The notes under the pieces: model-generated
Told to the model about the DNA's origin: nothing
What the model saw: the letters and a program-made list of their open reading frames with translations, nothing else
Database searches by the model: none
Translations under genes and position numbers: made by a program
Shown here: positions 51,145 to 59,373 of the stretch, in pieces
Numbering within the stretch: the stretch's first letter is position 1
Layout of the letters: each line of letters begins with the position of its first letter
NCBI RefSeq assembly: GCF_014773245.1
Contig: NZ_JACWMX010000004.1
Coordinates: forward strand, 464,189 to 528,188
Source of the DNA: Mucilaginibacter glaciei
GTDB taxonomy: Bacteria; Bacteroidota; Bacteroidia; Sphingobacteriales; Sphingobacteriaceae
DNA length: 64,000 bases
Direction: 5' to 3'

Positions 51145-52041
51145 TTAAGCAACCAGGTTAATACCCTTTGATGTATAAACGCGTGCATGATCATCCACAA
51201 TAATGCAGGCCATTTGATTTAATTTATTAATTAAATACAACCCTGCATTTACCCCCATTGCAATAATTGGTGAGGCCATTGCATCGGCCAATTCGGCACC
51301 GGGGGTGATGATGCTTACGCTTTTGATTTCGCTAACCGGGAAACCATTTACAGCATCGATATTGCGCGCGTTTTTTTCAGATGTATTAGGTTGCTTTTCG
51401 GCATTATGGGAAGTAGCTACCGCCATGTTGCTAATGTTCATATGAGCATAAGGCTGGCCGGCTTGCTGCGGGTCGGCAGTGGCAATGGTCCAGGGGGTAT
51501 TATCTGGCTGCAGGCCCCAGCTTAAAAGGTCGCCACCGGCATTAATAACGCCGCTGCTTACGCCTTCCATCTGTAAGATGTATTTGGCCCTGTCTGCAGC
51601 GTAACCACGGCTTACAGCAGCAAATCCAATACGCATCCCTTTGTTTTTAAGGAATACGGTTTGCTTTGCGGCGTCTAAAACAATGTTTTTATAACCCGTA
51701 AAGGTCGATTTTGGCTTAGGAGTAGCCAGGTAACTGATATCAAATGTGCCGTAAGTAAGTTCAGAGATCTGGATAGAACGATCTACCAATCTATAGATCT
51801 CTGCATCCACGTGAACAGGTTTAATGCCCGCGTTACGGTTTATCTCGTTTATTTTGCTGTCTTCGGTAAGGGTGCTTAACAGTTTTTCAACCCGGTTTAT
51901 TTCGGCAATCGCGCTATCGATGCGTTCGTTGGCCCACGTTAGGTCGTTTGAAACTAAACTCACCTCGAAACGGTTGCCCATCAGGCGGGTTTCGCGGCCT
52001 AAAATGGTTGCTTTTTCTGTTAATGTCTTTACTGCCAGCAT
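51145..52041 (-). CDS. FAD:protein FMN transferase (ApbE family)
   Basis: The preferred ATG at 52041 gives 298 residues. The ApbE fold is seen in GRETRLMGNRFEVSLVS, AEINRVEKLLST, FDISYLATPKP, GVINAGGDLLSWG and NIDAVNGFPVSEI, with the late PGAELADAMASPIIAMG. These proteins attach FMN to Thr residues of redox proteins such as NqrB/C using FAD. No lipobox or signal peptide is obvious, so it may act in the cytosol, which is unusual for ApbE. No flavinylated target is nearby. Confidence 0.83.
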   Translation of the reverse strand: MLAVKTLTEKATILGRETRLMGNRFEVSLVSNDLTWANERIDSAIAEINRVEKLLSTLTEDSKINEINRNAGIKPVHVDAEIYRLVDRSIQISELTYGTFDISYLATPKPKSTFTGYKNIVLDAAKQTVFLKNKGMRIGFAAVSRGYAADRAKYILQMEGVSSGVINAGGDLLSWGLQPDNTPWTIATADPQQAGQPYAHMNISNMAVATSHNAEKQPNTSEKNARNIDAVNGFPVSEIKSVSIITPGAELADAMASPIIAMGVNAGLYLINKLNQMACIIVDDHARVYTSKGINLVA

Positions 52042-52178
52042 AAGGGGATATATTTTTGTACAGTTAAATTGTAAGTACATATCCTATACGCTCCTTTACG
52101 TGAATATGCAACTACATTGTTCCAAAAATAATGGGGGTGTATGAAATTAACATGAAAAGGCAATTGGCATAAATGTAA

Positions 52179-52199
52179 AAAGCACCCAAAGGGTGCTTT
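52179..52199 (-). terminator. Terminator after prfA
   Basis: Perfect stem AAAGCACCC / GGGTGCTTT with a 3-nt loop, followed on the minus strand by TT and further T-rich sequence. It lies 27 nt after the prfA stop codon. Confidence 0.8.
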
Positions 52200-52225
52200 C
52201 ACTATTAATATCTTAATAAAATAAA

Positions 52226-53299
52226 TTAGGCCGCGGTGCCTTCTTTTAAACGTTCGGCATTTTCTGCAAACTGCAGGGCTTCCATAATTTCCTGTAAATC
52301 GCCGTTCATTACGCCGGTAAGGTTGTAAATGGTCAAACCGATGCGGTGCTCTGTTAAGCGACCCTGCGGGTAATTGTAGGTACGTACCTTTGCAGACCTA
52401 TCGCCGGTGGCCACCATGGTTTTACGCTTTTTGGACGTTTCTGCTAAGTGCTTTTGCAACTCCATTTCATAAACGCGTGAGCGTAATACACCCAGCGCCT
52501 TATCATAGTTTTTTAACTGCGATTTTTGATCCTGGCATTGCGCCACGATACCCGATGGAATGTGGGTTAAACGCACGGCAGAGTAAGTAGTATTTACCGA
52601 CTGGCCGCCCGGGCCAGAAGCACAGAACAAATCCTTACGGATATCGCTCACCTGCAGGTCGATATCAAATTCATCAACCTCGGGCAGTACAACAACAGAG
52701 GCTGCCGAAGTATGCACGCGGCCCTGTGTTTCGGTATCCGGGACACGCTGTACACGGTGCACGCCGCTTTCATATTTAAAGTTACCGTAAGCATCCTCTG
52801 CATTTACGTTAAACACAATTTCTTTATAACCCCCGGCAGTGCCTTCGGTGTAATCAACAAGCTCTGTCCGCCATCCACGGCGTTCGCAATAGCGCATGTA
52901 CATACGGTAAAGGTCGCCTGCAAATAACGCAGCCTCGTCGCCACCGGTACCGCCGCGGATCTCGATGATCGCGTTCTTAGAATCTTCCGGGTCTTTAGGG
53001 ATCAGCATCAAACGGATAGTCTCTTCCATTTCATCCTGTTTAACCAGAAGCTCGTCCAGTTCCATTTTGGCCATTTCGCGAAACTCTTCGTCCTTTTCGG
53101 TAGAGAGGATCTCTTTATTAGAGTCGATATTGCTCATAATGTTTTTGTACACATTATACTCATCAACAATTTTAGCCAGGTCTTTATATTCCTTGTTCAG
53201 CAGAGCAAAACGCTTCATATCGGCCATAGCCTCCGGGCTGCTTAACTCCACTTCTACCGCTTTCCAGCGTTGGAATATCAATTCTAATTTCTCTAACAT
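52226..53299 (-). CDS. prfA: Peptide chain release factor 1
   Basis: A 357-residue class I release factor. GPGGQSVNTTYSAVRLTHIP contains the catalytic GGQ that reaches the peptidyl-transferase centre; the stop-recognition region carries a PxT-type tripeptide (VPDTETQGRVH), the RF1 form, so it reads UAA/UAG. The N-terminal and C-terminal (NYPQGRLTEHRIG) segments are normal. A -7-like TATTTTTG is about 20 nt upstream. Confidence 0.94.
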   Translation of the reverse strand: MLEKLELIFQRWKAVEVELSSPEAMADMKRFALLNKEYKDLAKIVDEYNVYKNIMSNIDSNKEILSTEKDEEFREMAKMELDELLVKQDEMEETIRLMLIPKDPEDSKNAIIEIRGGTGGDEAALFAGDLYRMYMRYCERRGWRTELVDYTEGTAGGYKEIVFNVNAEDAYGNFKYESGVHRVQRVPDTETQGRVHTSAASVVVLPEVDEFDIDLQVSDIRKDLFCASGPGGQSVNTTYSAVRLTHIPSGIVAQCQDQKSQLKNYDKALGVLRSRVYEMELQKHLAETSKKRKTMVATGDRSAKVRTYNYPQGRLTEHRIGLTIYNLTGVMNGDLQEIMEALQFAENAERLKEGTAA

Positions 53300-53424
53300 A
53301 TGCTTTTAAAAAACATGCAAAAATACGCAATTTAACGCGAATAATAAATTCAGCCGATTGTAAAGAGTTTTGGCATGTTGGTGGTGCAGTGAGAGCTAAC
53401 CACAAACTGAAAGTGCTTCCGTGC

Positions 53425-53580
53425 GATTAACTCACCATTAGAATTGCTACGCTCGGCGACCATCTCTCCACAAGCGGAAAAATGGTAAGCTTCTTTTTTC
53501 TTTTTCTCTTGTGTTTTCCCTCTCTTTTCTCCTTAGCGAAGAGCGGGCGGCCAGCGTAGCGAATCCGGGGTGAGTTGATC
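53425..53580. repeat. Long palindromic repeat with GATTAACTCACC / GGTGAGTTGATC ends
   Basis: The left arm (GATTAACTCACC then GCTACGCTCGGCGACC) is nearly the reverse complement of the right arm (GGGCGGCCAGCGTAGCGAAT then GGTGAGTTGATC); the centre is rich in pyrimidine on the plus strand. It is a Bacteroidota-style intergenic repeat, not coding. Confidence 0.75.
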
Positions 53581-53608
53581 ACCAAGCGATCCTATGAACT
53601 TGCAATGA

Positions 53609-53668
53609 TTTAGTTAAGCTGAAAGCTTAATTTATTTTAAGGTCGAAGTTTATAAACTTTGACCAGTG
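53609..53668 (+). repeat. 60-bp direct repeat with inner hairpin, copy 1
   Basis: Begins TTTAGTTAAGCTGAAAGCTT and ends with the hairpin GGTCGAAGTTTATAAACTTTGACC and CAGTG. It is similar over its whole length to 54177-54235. The two copies bracket the two microprotein genes. Confidence 0.75.
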
Positions 53669-53682
53669 GGGGGAATTGCATT

Positions 53683-53724
53683 ATAATAACTGAGGCCGGT
53701 TTGTAAACCGGCCTTAGTTATTAT
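53683..53724 (-). terminator. Hairpin at the end of the microprotein A gene
   Basis: A 20-bp stem ATAATAACTGAGGCCGGTTT / AAACCGGCCTTAGTTATTAT with a 2-nt loop overlaps the stop codon of the 53721-53885 gene. It probably terminates the two-gene unit. Confidence 0.65.
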
Positions 53725-53885
53725 AAGACTGTGAAACCGGCAGAACCACCCGAACTATCGCCCTCTTCTTCCTCATCATCAGGGCCGCCCTTATAAACGT
53801 TAACCTTAGCCGGAAAATTAAATCTATTACTTGTTTTTGCCCACACAGCACCTTGTGCTGTAGAAGCGATCATCATTATTTTCAT
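53721..53885 (-). CDS. Acidic 54-residue microprotein A (tandem paralogue)
   Basis: A 54-residue reading frame with ATG at 53885. Sequence features: N-terminal MKIMMIASTAQGAVWAKTSN, a middle Lys/Val segment, then GPDDEEEEGDSSGG and a tail SAGFTVL. It aligns over its full length with the gene at 53900-54064, sharing GAVWAK, the acidic run and the Gly/Ser tail, which supports real coding. No cysteine. No domain recognised. A RiPP-type precursor, a DNA-mimic or a small regulator are all possible. Confidence 0.65.
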   Translation of the reverse strand: MKIMMIASTAQGAVWAKTSNRFNFPAKVNVYKGGPDDEEEEGDSSGGSAGFTVL

Positions 53886-53899
53886 AATACTTAAAAAAG

Positions 53900-54064
53900 T
53901 TAGAGTGTAAACCCTCCGGTACCACCCGAGCTATCGCCTTCTTCTTCTTCCTCATCATCGGGGCCGCTTTTGCAAGCTTTAATATTAGCCGAAAGATGTA
54001 AATTGTCACTTAATTTTGCCCATACTGCACCTGGTGCTTCGAGGGCGGTGAATTTAATTAGCAT
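53900..54064 (-). CDS. Acidic 54-residue microprotein B (tandem paralogue)
   Basis: A 54-residue reading frame with ATG at 54064, 14 nt upstream of microprotein A's start and in the same direction. It reads MLIKFTALEAPGAVWAKLSD, a middle with one Cys (NIKACKSG), then PDDEEEEEGDSSGGTGGFTL. About half the positions are identical to paralogue A, with the same length and the same ending. A weak -7-like TACTTTAG lies about 25-30 nt upstream. Function unknown. Confidence 0.65.
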   Translation of the reverse strand: MLIKFTALEAPGAVWAKLSDNLHLSANIKACKSGPDDEEEEEGDSSGGTGGFTL

Positions 54065-54176
54065 GTTTAAAGGTAATGGATTTGTTTCCTAAAGTATACT
54101 CCTAAAACGGCTAAAATTAATGGGAGGCGGAATCTTTTTTATAATCCAGGGGATATCTGCAATTACCTTACATTGG

Positions 54177-54235
54177 TTTAGTAAAGCTGAAAGATTAACC
54201 ATTTTTAGGTAGAAGTTTATGAACTTCTACCAGTG
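54177..54235 (+). repeat. 60-bp direct repeat with inner hairpin, copy 2
   Basis: Begins TTTAGTAAAGCTGAAAGATT and contains the perfect hairpin GGTAGAAGTT / AACTTCTACC, then CAGTG. It matches the copy at 53609-53668 (substitutions scattered, hairpin kept by compensating changes). Confidence 0.75.
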
Positions 54236-54276
54236 AGAATTTTTCCACATTGAGGACGCTTACGGTAGCGATTGTT

Positions 54277-55050
54277 TTACAGCGATTTAACCGTCTCTTC
54301 CACCTTTTCAAAATATTTCAACTCCAAGTGCTCCCCATCAAAAACTGCATAGGTTTTGTAATAAACCCATTCGCCTAAGTTGATGTAGCGGCTACCCGTG
54401 CTTAAAGTAATATCGAGCGGCAAATGGCGGTGGCCATAGATCAAATAATCGTAATGATTGGTTTTTAAAACCTCTTCGGAATGGGTAACCAGCCATTCCT
54501 GCTCATGGGTGCGCAAATGCTCCGTACGGCCGCCTTCTATCCTGCTATGGCGCGACCAACGGTTGGCTATCCCTACCCCCAGGCTGGGGTGCAGGCGGGC
54601 AAACAGCCACTGACAAAAGCTGCTGCGAAAAAACTTTTTAAGGAATTTGTATTTGACATCGCCGGGGCCTAAACCATCGCCGTGGTGTAGGTAAAACTTT
54701 TTGCCGTTACGCTCAAAAGTTAGTTCGTTAGCTACGATAGTAGCGTTTAGTTCCTTTTCAAAATAATCAAACATCCACATATCGTGGTTGCCTTTAAAAA
54801 GGTAAAGCTTTACTCCCGCATCGGCCAGTTGGGCCAGTTTGCCTAAAAAGCGGATGTACCCTTTAGGCACAACGGTGCTGTATTCAAACCAAAAGTCAAA
54901 TATGTCGCCCACCAGGTAAATTTCGGCGGCATCATCCCCTACCAGATCCAGCCAGCGCACAATACGTGCCTCCCGCTCGCGCGATGATTGATAGCTAACT
55001 GCCCCCAAGTGGAAATCGGACGCGAAATAAATTTTATTACGGGTAGGCAT
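54277..55050 (-). CDS. lpxH: UDP-2,3-diacylglucosamine diphosphatase (LpxH-type)
   Basis: A 257-residue metallophosphoesterase. Metal-binding motifs in order: ASDFHLG, VGDIFDFWFEY, FKGNHDMWMFDY, HHGDGLG and GHRHLPLD. LpxH/LpxH2 hydrolyses UDP-2,3-diacylglucosamine to lipid X in lipid A synthesis at the inner membrane. The FEY segment after GDIFDFW is common in LpxH-like proteins of Bacteroidota. It is transcribed toward the microprotein genes. Confidence 0.87.
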   Translation of the reverse strand: MPTRNKIYFASDFHLGAVSYQSSREREARIVRWLDLVGDDAAEIYLVGDIFDFWFEYSTVVPKGYIRFLGKLAQLADAGVKLYLFKGNHDMWMFDYFEKELNATIVANELTFERNGKKFYLHHGDGLGPGDVKYKFLKKFFRSSFCQWLFARLHPSLGVGIANRWSRHSRIEGGRTEHLRTHEQEWLVTHSEEVLKTNHYDYLIYGHRHLPLDITLSTGSRYINLGEWVYYKTYAVFDGEHLELKYFEKVEETVKSL

Positions 55051-55124
55051 AATTGTCCCTAAAATACAGCATTTATACTTAAACGTGCAAATGTTACAAT
55101 GGTGTATAAATAAGGGACGGGGAT

Positions 55125-55679
55125 TTACAGGCTGGCGTTCTCGGGCGGCATGTATTCTAAACGCTTGTTAAAATAAACATCCCAACTGTGCTGTTGCTGG
55201 TGGTTTTGCGAGTGTTCGGTATCTTCGTCGTAATCGATATTGAGCTGCTTGTACTTGGCATCGATGCGGTTAAATAACCCCATGGCTTCTGCTTTGTAAT
55301 TGGATGTAAAGCGCATGCGCGTCATAGCGCGGATAACCTCCTGCTGCTCCAGATAGGCTATATTGTAGTGTCCCTGCTCGTGTTTCAGTATCTCTGTCAA
55401 CAGTTCCCGTGTGGCAATGACCGAACGGTTTATCCAGGACTTGTCGCGGTTTAAGGTAAGGATGACGTTAAAATTGAGGCGATAAATATTATTACTTAGT
55501 GTGGCCTGGTAGCTGAAATTAATGCTGCAATTGGTATAAGCTACCACCCCGAGGCTGTTGGGCAGGGGCACACTCCTGAAATCGTCGGCAGTTAATTGCT
55601 TAAAGCCTTGTGCCGAAGCCGTTAAGGCCGCGGCAAGCAGCACCACACAAAAACAAGCTGCTTTGAATATTTTAGCCAT
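55125..55679 (-). CDS. DUF922 domain protein with HExxH-type motif, secreted
   Basis: A 184-residue protein with a signal peptide (cleaved near ASAQ). The central motif EILKHEQGHYNIA (HExxH) is the zinc site of DUF922 proteins, suspected metalloproteases of periplasmic location. The remainder is strand-rich upstream and helical downstream. It lies between lpxH and an SPFH gene, all on the minus strand, 26 bp after the latter. Confidence 0.82.
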   Translation of the reverse strand: MAKIFKAACFCVVLLAAALTASAQGFKQLTADDFRSVPLPNSLGVVAYTNCSINFSYQATLSNNIYRLNFNVILTLNRDKSWINRSVIATRELLTEILKHEQGHYNIAYLEQQEVIRAMTRMRFTSNYKAEAMGLFNRIDAKYKQLNIDYDEDTEHSQNHQQQHSWDVYFNKRLEYMPPENASL

Positions 55680-55705
55680 TATTAAACAAAGGGTAAGTAA
55701 ATATT

Positions 55706-56647
55706 TTACTTTTTGACCTTGTCTGACTGCAAAAGGTTTAATGCCATCATTTCTTTCATGGTGCGTTCCATACCTTCAGTAGATCCGTCAAGGAAGATCA
55801 CATTACCATTGGAGTTCTCGGCAAAGTGCTTGATAGATTCCGTCCACATAGTAAACAATATGACAGACGTATCCATGTTGGCACCCTGCATTTCTTTGGC
55901 AGCCACGGTCATACCCTTGGCCACCTCCTCGCGGAACAATGCGATACCCTGGCCACGTAACTGCGCAGCCTGACGTTCGGCCTCGGCCGAGATCTTGATT
56001 GCGTTACCTTCCGCCTCGGCAGCTTTGGTTTTAGTGATCAGTAAGGCCTGGCCTTCGTTCTCGGCGGCGGCCTTCAGGTTATTTGATGCTACTACCTGGC
56101 TCATCGATTTCATGATTACGTCATCAAACGTTATGTCGTTCAATTGCAAATCCTGCAGGTGGTAACCCCAGCCTTCTAAGATAGTATCCAACTGTTCTTT
56201 TACATGTTCTACAATATCGCGGCGCAGTATCAGCACTTCACTTTGGCGTTTGGTGGCTACAAAGGCACGGATAGATCCTTCTACCGTACGGATCAGTGCC
56301 TGCATCAGGTTACGCTCGTCAACAAACTTAAAGGCCACGTTTTTAATCGCTTCTTCGGATTGGTCCAGCACCGAGTAAAGCAGCATCGCCTTAAAATATA
56401 CATTGGCTTGGTCAAACGTTACCGCCTGGAATTCCAGCTCGACAGAGCGGTTCTGGATGGATATTTTAGAGTAAATATTTTCAATTAACGGGATCTTGAA
56501 ATTTAATCCCGGCATCAAGATCCGGCGGTATTTGCCAAATACAGTGATCACCGCAATGGTACCCTGCTTAACCGTTACAAATGAGGAAAGAGCAACAACC
56601 AGAATAAAGAAGAGGAGTACAAATGTTATTAATGATGATGCAGTCAT
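55706..56647 (-). CDS. SPFH/Band 7 (stomatin-like) membrane protein
   Basis: The ATG at 56647 gives 313 residues, beginning with a hydrophobic anchor (LITFVLLFFILVVALSSF); an upstream ATG adds 16 residues and is less likely. The Band 7 domain (about 25-200) includes VKQGTIAVITVFGKYRRILMPGLNF, LEGWGYHLQDLQLNDI and AVTFDQANVYFKAMLLYSV. A coiled-coil with AAAENEGQALLITKTKAAEAEGNAI follows. Such proteins form membrane microdomain scaffolds. Confidence 0.9.
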   Translation of the reverse strand: MTASSLITFVLLFFILVVALSSFVTVKQGTIAVITVFGKYRRILMPGLNFKIPLIENIYSKISIQNRSVELEFQAVTFDQANVYFKAMLLYSVLDQSEEAIKNVAFKFVDERNLMQALIRTVEGSIRAFVATKRQSEVLILRRDIVEHVKEQLDTILEGWGYHLQDLQLNDITFDDVIMKSMSQVVASNNLKAAAENEGQALLITKTKAAEAEGNAIKISAEAERQAAQLRGQGIALFREEVAKGMTVAAKEMQGANMDTSVILFTMWTESIKHFAENSNGNVIFLDGSTEGMERTMKEMMALNLLQSDKVKK

Positions 56648-56774
56648 AAGGCCTTTATTTTGGAATAAATATAGGCTTAAAAACAATAGATGCAATGTGA
56701 GTATTATTTTGTTTCTTATAATTCAACTGGTAAGATATAAATTGGTGTAAATTGCAATACGCAAGTTTGAGAAT

Positions 56775-57173
56775 ATGGATGTACAAATAGAGTTATACGA
56801 TGAAAGGGAACGGGTAGTCACAACAATTACAGTAGAGCAAATCGCGGCAAACTCTTTTAAAATGATAGGAAATGAAATCATTAATTGTGATCTGACAAAA
56901 GGAACTGAGTTTGAAACGACAATAAATAAAAATGGTCAACATGAGATAAAAAGGATCTTAAGACAGTCTGAGTTCACTACCCGCAGATTTTGTCTGTCGC
57001 CAAAAGATAAAATTGACGATTATCGTATGTTAGGTGACGAACTTATTAAACGGGGCGGGTTTTGGCAAATAGATTTTGCCAGTTATTTAACGATTAATAT
57101 TCCCAAAGACTTTGAATTCGACCTTGATACTGTTATCAATGATTTAGGACTTAATATAAATGAGCTAAAATAA
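56775..57173 (+). CDS. Hypothetical protein, possibly DUF4265-like
   Basis: A 132-residue cytosolic protein, beginning MDVQIELYDERERVVTTITV. The second half, IKRGGFWQIDFASYLTINIP, is reminiscent of DUF4265 proteins, and I give that only as a weak resemblance. The codon use is A+T-rich relative to neighbours. It is a lone plus-strand gene between two minus-strand operons. Confidence 0.55.
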   Translation: MDVQIELYDERERVVTTITVEQIAANSFKMIGNEIINCDLTKGTEFETTINKNGQHEIKRILRQSEFTTRRFCLSPKDKIDDYRMLGDELIKRGGFWQIDFASYLTINIPKDFEFDLDTVINDLGLNINELK

Positions 57174-57203
57174 TATATCCGCACACTGTCTAAAAACCTT
57201 GTT

Positions 57204-58202
57204 TTATACCGCCATCCAGATCGCATCCACAAACCAATTCTTATTATCAAAAACCTGGCTTACGGGTTTAAACCCGGAGCGTTCGGCCATTTCGCTGACC
57301 TGATTTGCTGTGTATTTTTGAGATATCTCCATGTAGATATACTCATCTTTTTGAAAGTCAACGGCTTCTTCACCTACGTTGACCCGCTGTTCGGCAAGGC
57401 TTATAAGGTAGCTTTTGCAGGCACCCGTTTCCGGGTCGTACATGGCATAATGATCAAATTGGAAAGTGTTAAAATCGGCACCCAACTCACGATTGATTCT
57501 TGTTAACAAGTTAATATTGAATTGTTTGGTAATTCCTCCCTCGTCATTGTATGCAGCTAAGACGGTCTTAGGGTTCTTTTTCAAATCGGCACCCACCAGT
57601 ACCATATCACCCTCTGAAAGGTTGTTGCGTAACTCGCGACAGAATTCTTCAGCATCGGTAACGGGCATATTGCCTATGTTCGATCCCAGGAACATCACCA
57701 CCTTACGGTTTTTAGAAATAGAGGCTGCTTTCTTCAGCATATCAAAGTATTCGCCCTGCAAACCGGTAATCTTAATGCCTGGTAAAGTGACGGGTAAAGT
57801 GATGTTCAGATAATTGATCACGTTGCCCGATATGTCTATAGGCAGATAAGTGAAATCGGTTTTATTCTCAATAAGATAACTCAGTAAATGAGATGATTTA
57901 GTAGCGTCCCCGGCACCTAACTCGATCAGGTCGAATGCGTCACCATTGCCGGTTATGGCTTTGGCCAACTCAGCAGTGCGACTAGTAAAGATCTCCATTT
58001 CGCAATTGGTTGGATAGTATTCGGCACAGTTCATCAGATCCTGAAACAACTTGTCGCCATTAGCATCGTAAAAATACTTAGACTCCAGTTGCTTTGGGCT
58101 GGAGGTTAACCCGTTAATAACGTCTTTATAAAATTGATCGTCGGTTATTGAGGCTGAACTAACTGATGATTGCGTTGCTGTATTTGTTGGAGACATAGAC
58201 AT
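57204..58202 (-). CDS. egtD: L-histidine N-alpha-methyltransferase
   Basis: A 332-residue SAM-dependent enzyme that trimethylates histidine to hercynine, the first step of ergothioneine synthesis. Family segments: LESKYFYDANGDKLFQDL, EYYPTNCEMEIF, LIELGAGDATKSSHLL (SAM motif), VMFLGSNIGNM (motif III) and GDMVLVGADLKK. Length matches EgtD. It is the last gene of the six-gene minus-strand operon, 12 nt after egtB. Confidence 0.94.
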   Translation of the reverse strand: MSMSPTNTATQSSVSSASITDDQFYKDVINGLTSSPKQLESKYFYDANGDKLFQDLMNCAEYYPTNCEMEIFTSRTAELAKAITGNGDAFDLIELGAGDATKSSHLLSYLIENKTDFTYLPIDISGNVINYLNITLPVTLPGIKITGLQGEYFDMLKKAASISKNRKVVMFLGSNIGNMPVTDAEEFCRELRNNLSEGDMVLVGADLKKNPKTVLAAYNDEGGITKQFNINLLTRINRELGADFNTFQFDHYAMYDPETGACKSYLISLAEQRVNVGEEAVDFQKDEYIYMEISQKYTANQVSEMAERSGFKPVSQVFDNKNWFVDAIWMAV

Positions 58203-58214
58203 GATATTGTGATA

Positions 58215-59369
58215 TTATTTAGCAAGACGGATGCCAGTAAATTGCCAGCGTAGCTCTGGCTGGAAAAAGTTACGGTATGTGACACGGCTATGATTTGGGG
58301 AGGTAACTTCTGATGCGCCGCGAAGTACTTTTTGGCCCACCATAAATTTGCCATTATACTCGCCGATAGCACCCGGTGCCTTAGCAAAACCAGGATAGGG
58401 CAGGTAAGCGCTTTCGGTCCATTCCCAACGCTGTCCCCATTGAAATTGAGTAGCTGCAACTTCCCATTCAAATTCGGTAGGGAGGCGTAAGCCTTTCCAT
58501 GATGCATATGCGTAAGCTTCGTAATAGCTGATGTGTGTTGCCGGCCCATGCAGGGTTAAAGGCTGCAAACCGTGATAAGTGTAGTTAAACCATTCGCCAT
58601 CTACATGGTGCCAGTACATGGGTGCCTCTATCTTGTTGTTGTTAACCCAGTCCCAGCCTGCTGCATGCCAGTGACGGAAATCGTGATAACCGCCGCTGTT
58701 AATAAATTCCAGGTATTCGGCATTGGTCACCAAGTTCGGACTGATCTCAAAAGCGTTCAAATAAACCTTATGGCGATTAAGCTCGTTATCAAAGCAAAAG
58801 CCATCTCCTTTGAAACCAACTTCGTATACATTTTCATTTATTGGGATGAATGCAGCATCCTCCACAATCTCAACTTTTGGTATTACATAATCTTGCGAGT
58901 ATGCCGGGAAGAGCGGGTTATTACCCAAGATGTATTTGATATCGGTTAATAAAAGTTCCTGGTGTTGCTCCTCGTGATTAAAACCAAGTATCATCAATTC
59001 CTTCACCTCATCGCTTAATTCGCCCTGCGCCAGGAAGTTATACATGGCGTCATCAACATATTTACGGTACGAGTAAACTTCTATTACTGTAGGCCGGCTC
59101 AGGTTACCCCTGTCCGTTCGGATTACACGGGTGCCTACGGTTTCGTAATAGCTATTAAAAACGTAGTTAAAGTTAGGGTCGTACTCCTGGTAGCCCATAA
59201 AATATGGCTTTAGGATAAAGGTCTCAAAAAACCAGGTCATATGGCCGATATGCCATTTAGGCGGACTTACATCCACCACGGGTTGTACTACATAATCTTC
59301 GGTGTGCAGGTGGCTGCAGATCTCTTCGGTACGGCGCCGAACTTTTTGGTAACAATCAGCTATATCCAT
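58215..59369 (-). CDS. egtB: Ergothioneine-synthesis sulfoxide synthase EgtB
   Basis: A 384-residue protein that joins hercynine with a thiol using oxygen and a non-haem iron. The N-terminal DinB-like domain has the iron ligand region WHIGHMTWFFE and the HX3HXE motif as NHEEQHQELL (H132, H136, E138). The C-terminal FGE-type domain carries SYYEAYAYASWKGLRLPTEFEWE and VLRGASEVT and the closing SRVTYRNFFQPELRW. No egtA, egtC or egtE is adjacent, so a cysteine-direct pathway (as described for Chloracidobacterium-type EgtB) is possible; this is inference. Confidence 0.93.
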   Translation of the reverse strand: MDIADCYQKVRRRTEEICSHLHTEDYVVQPVVDVSPPKWHIGHMTWFFETFILKPYFMGYQEYDPNFNYVFNSYYETVGTRVIRTDRGNLSRPTVIEVYSYRKYVDDAMYNFLAQGELSDEVKELMILGFNHEEQHQELLLTDIKYILGNNPLFPAYSQDYVIPKVEIVEDAAFIPINENVYEVGFKGDGFCFDNELNRHKVYLNAFEISPNLVTNAEYLEFINSGGYHDFRHWHAAGWDWVNNNKIEAPMYWHHVDGEWFNYTYHGLQPLTLHGPATHISYYEAYAYASWKGLRLPTEFEWEVAATQFQWGQRWEWTESAYLPYPGFAKAPGAIGEYNGKFMVGQKVLRGASEVTSPNHSRVTYRNFFQPELRWQFTGIRLAK

Positions 59370-59373
59370 TATG

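Noticed and set aside
53827..54009. Minus-strand frame of 60 codons across the microprotein region
   Set aside because: It lies in another frame, spans parts of both paralogous microprotein genes and has no family or start signal. The two 54-aa frames are better supported because they align with each other.
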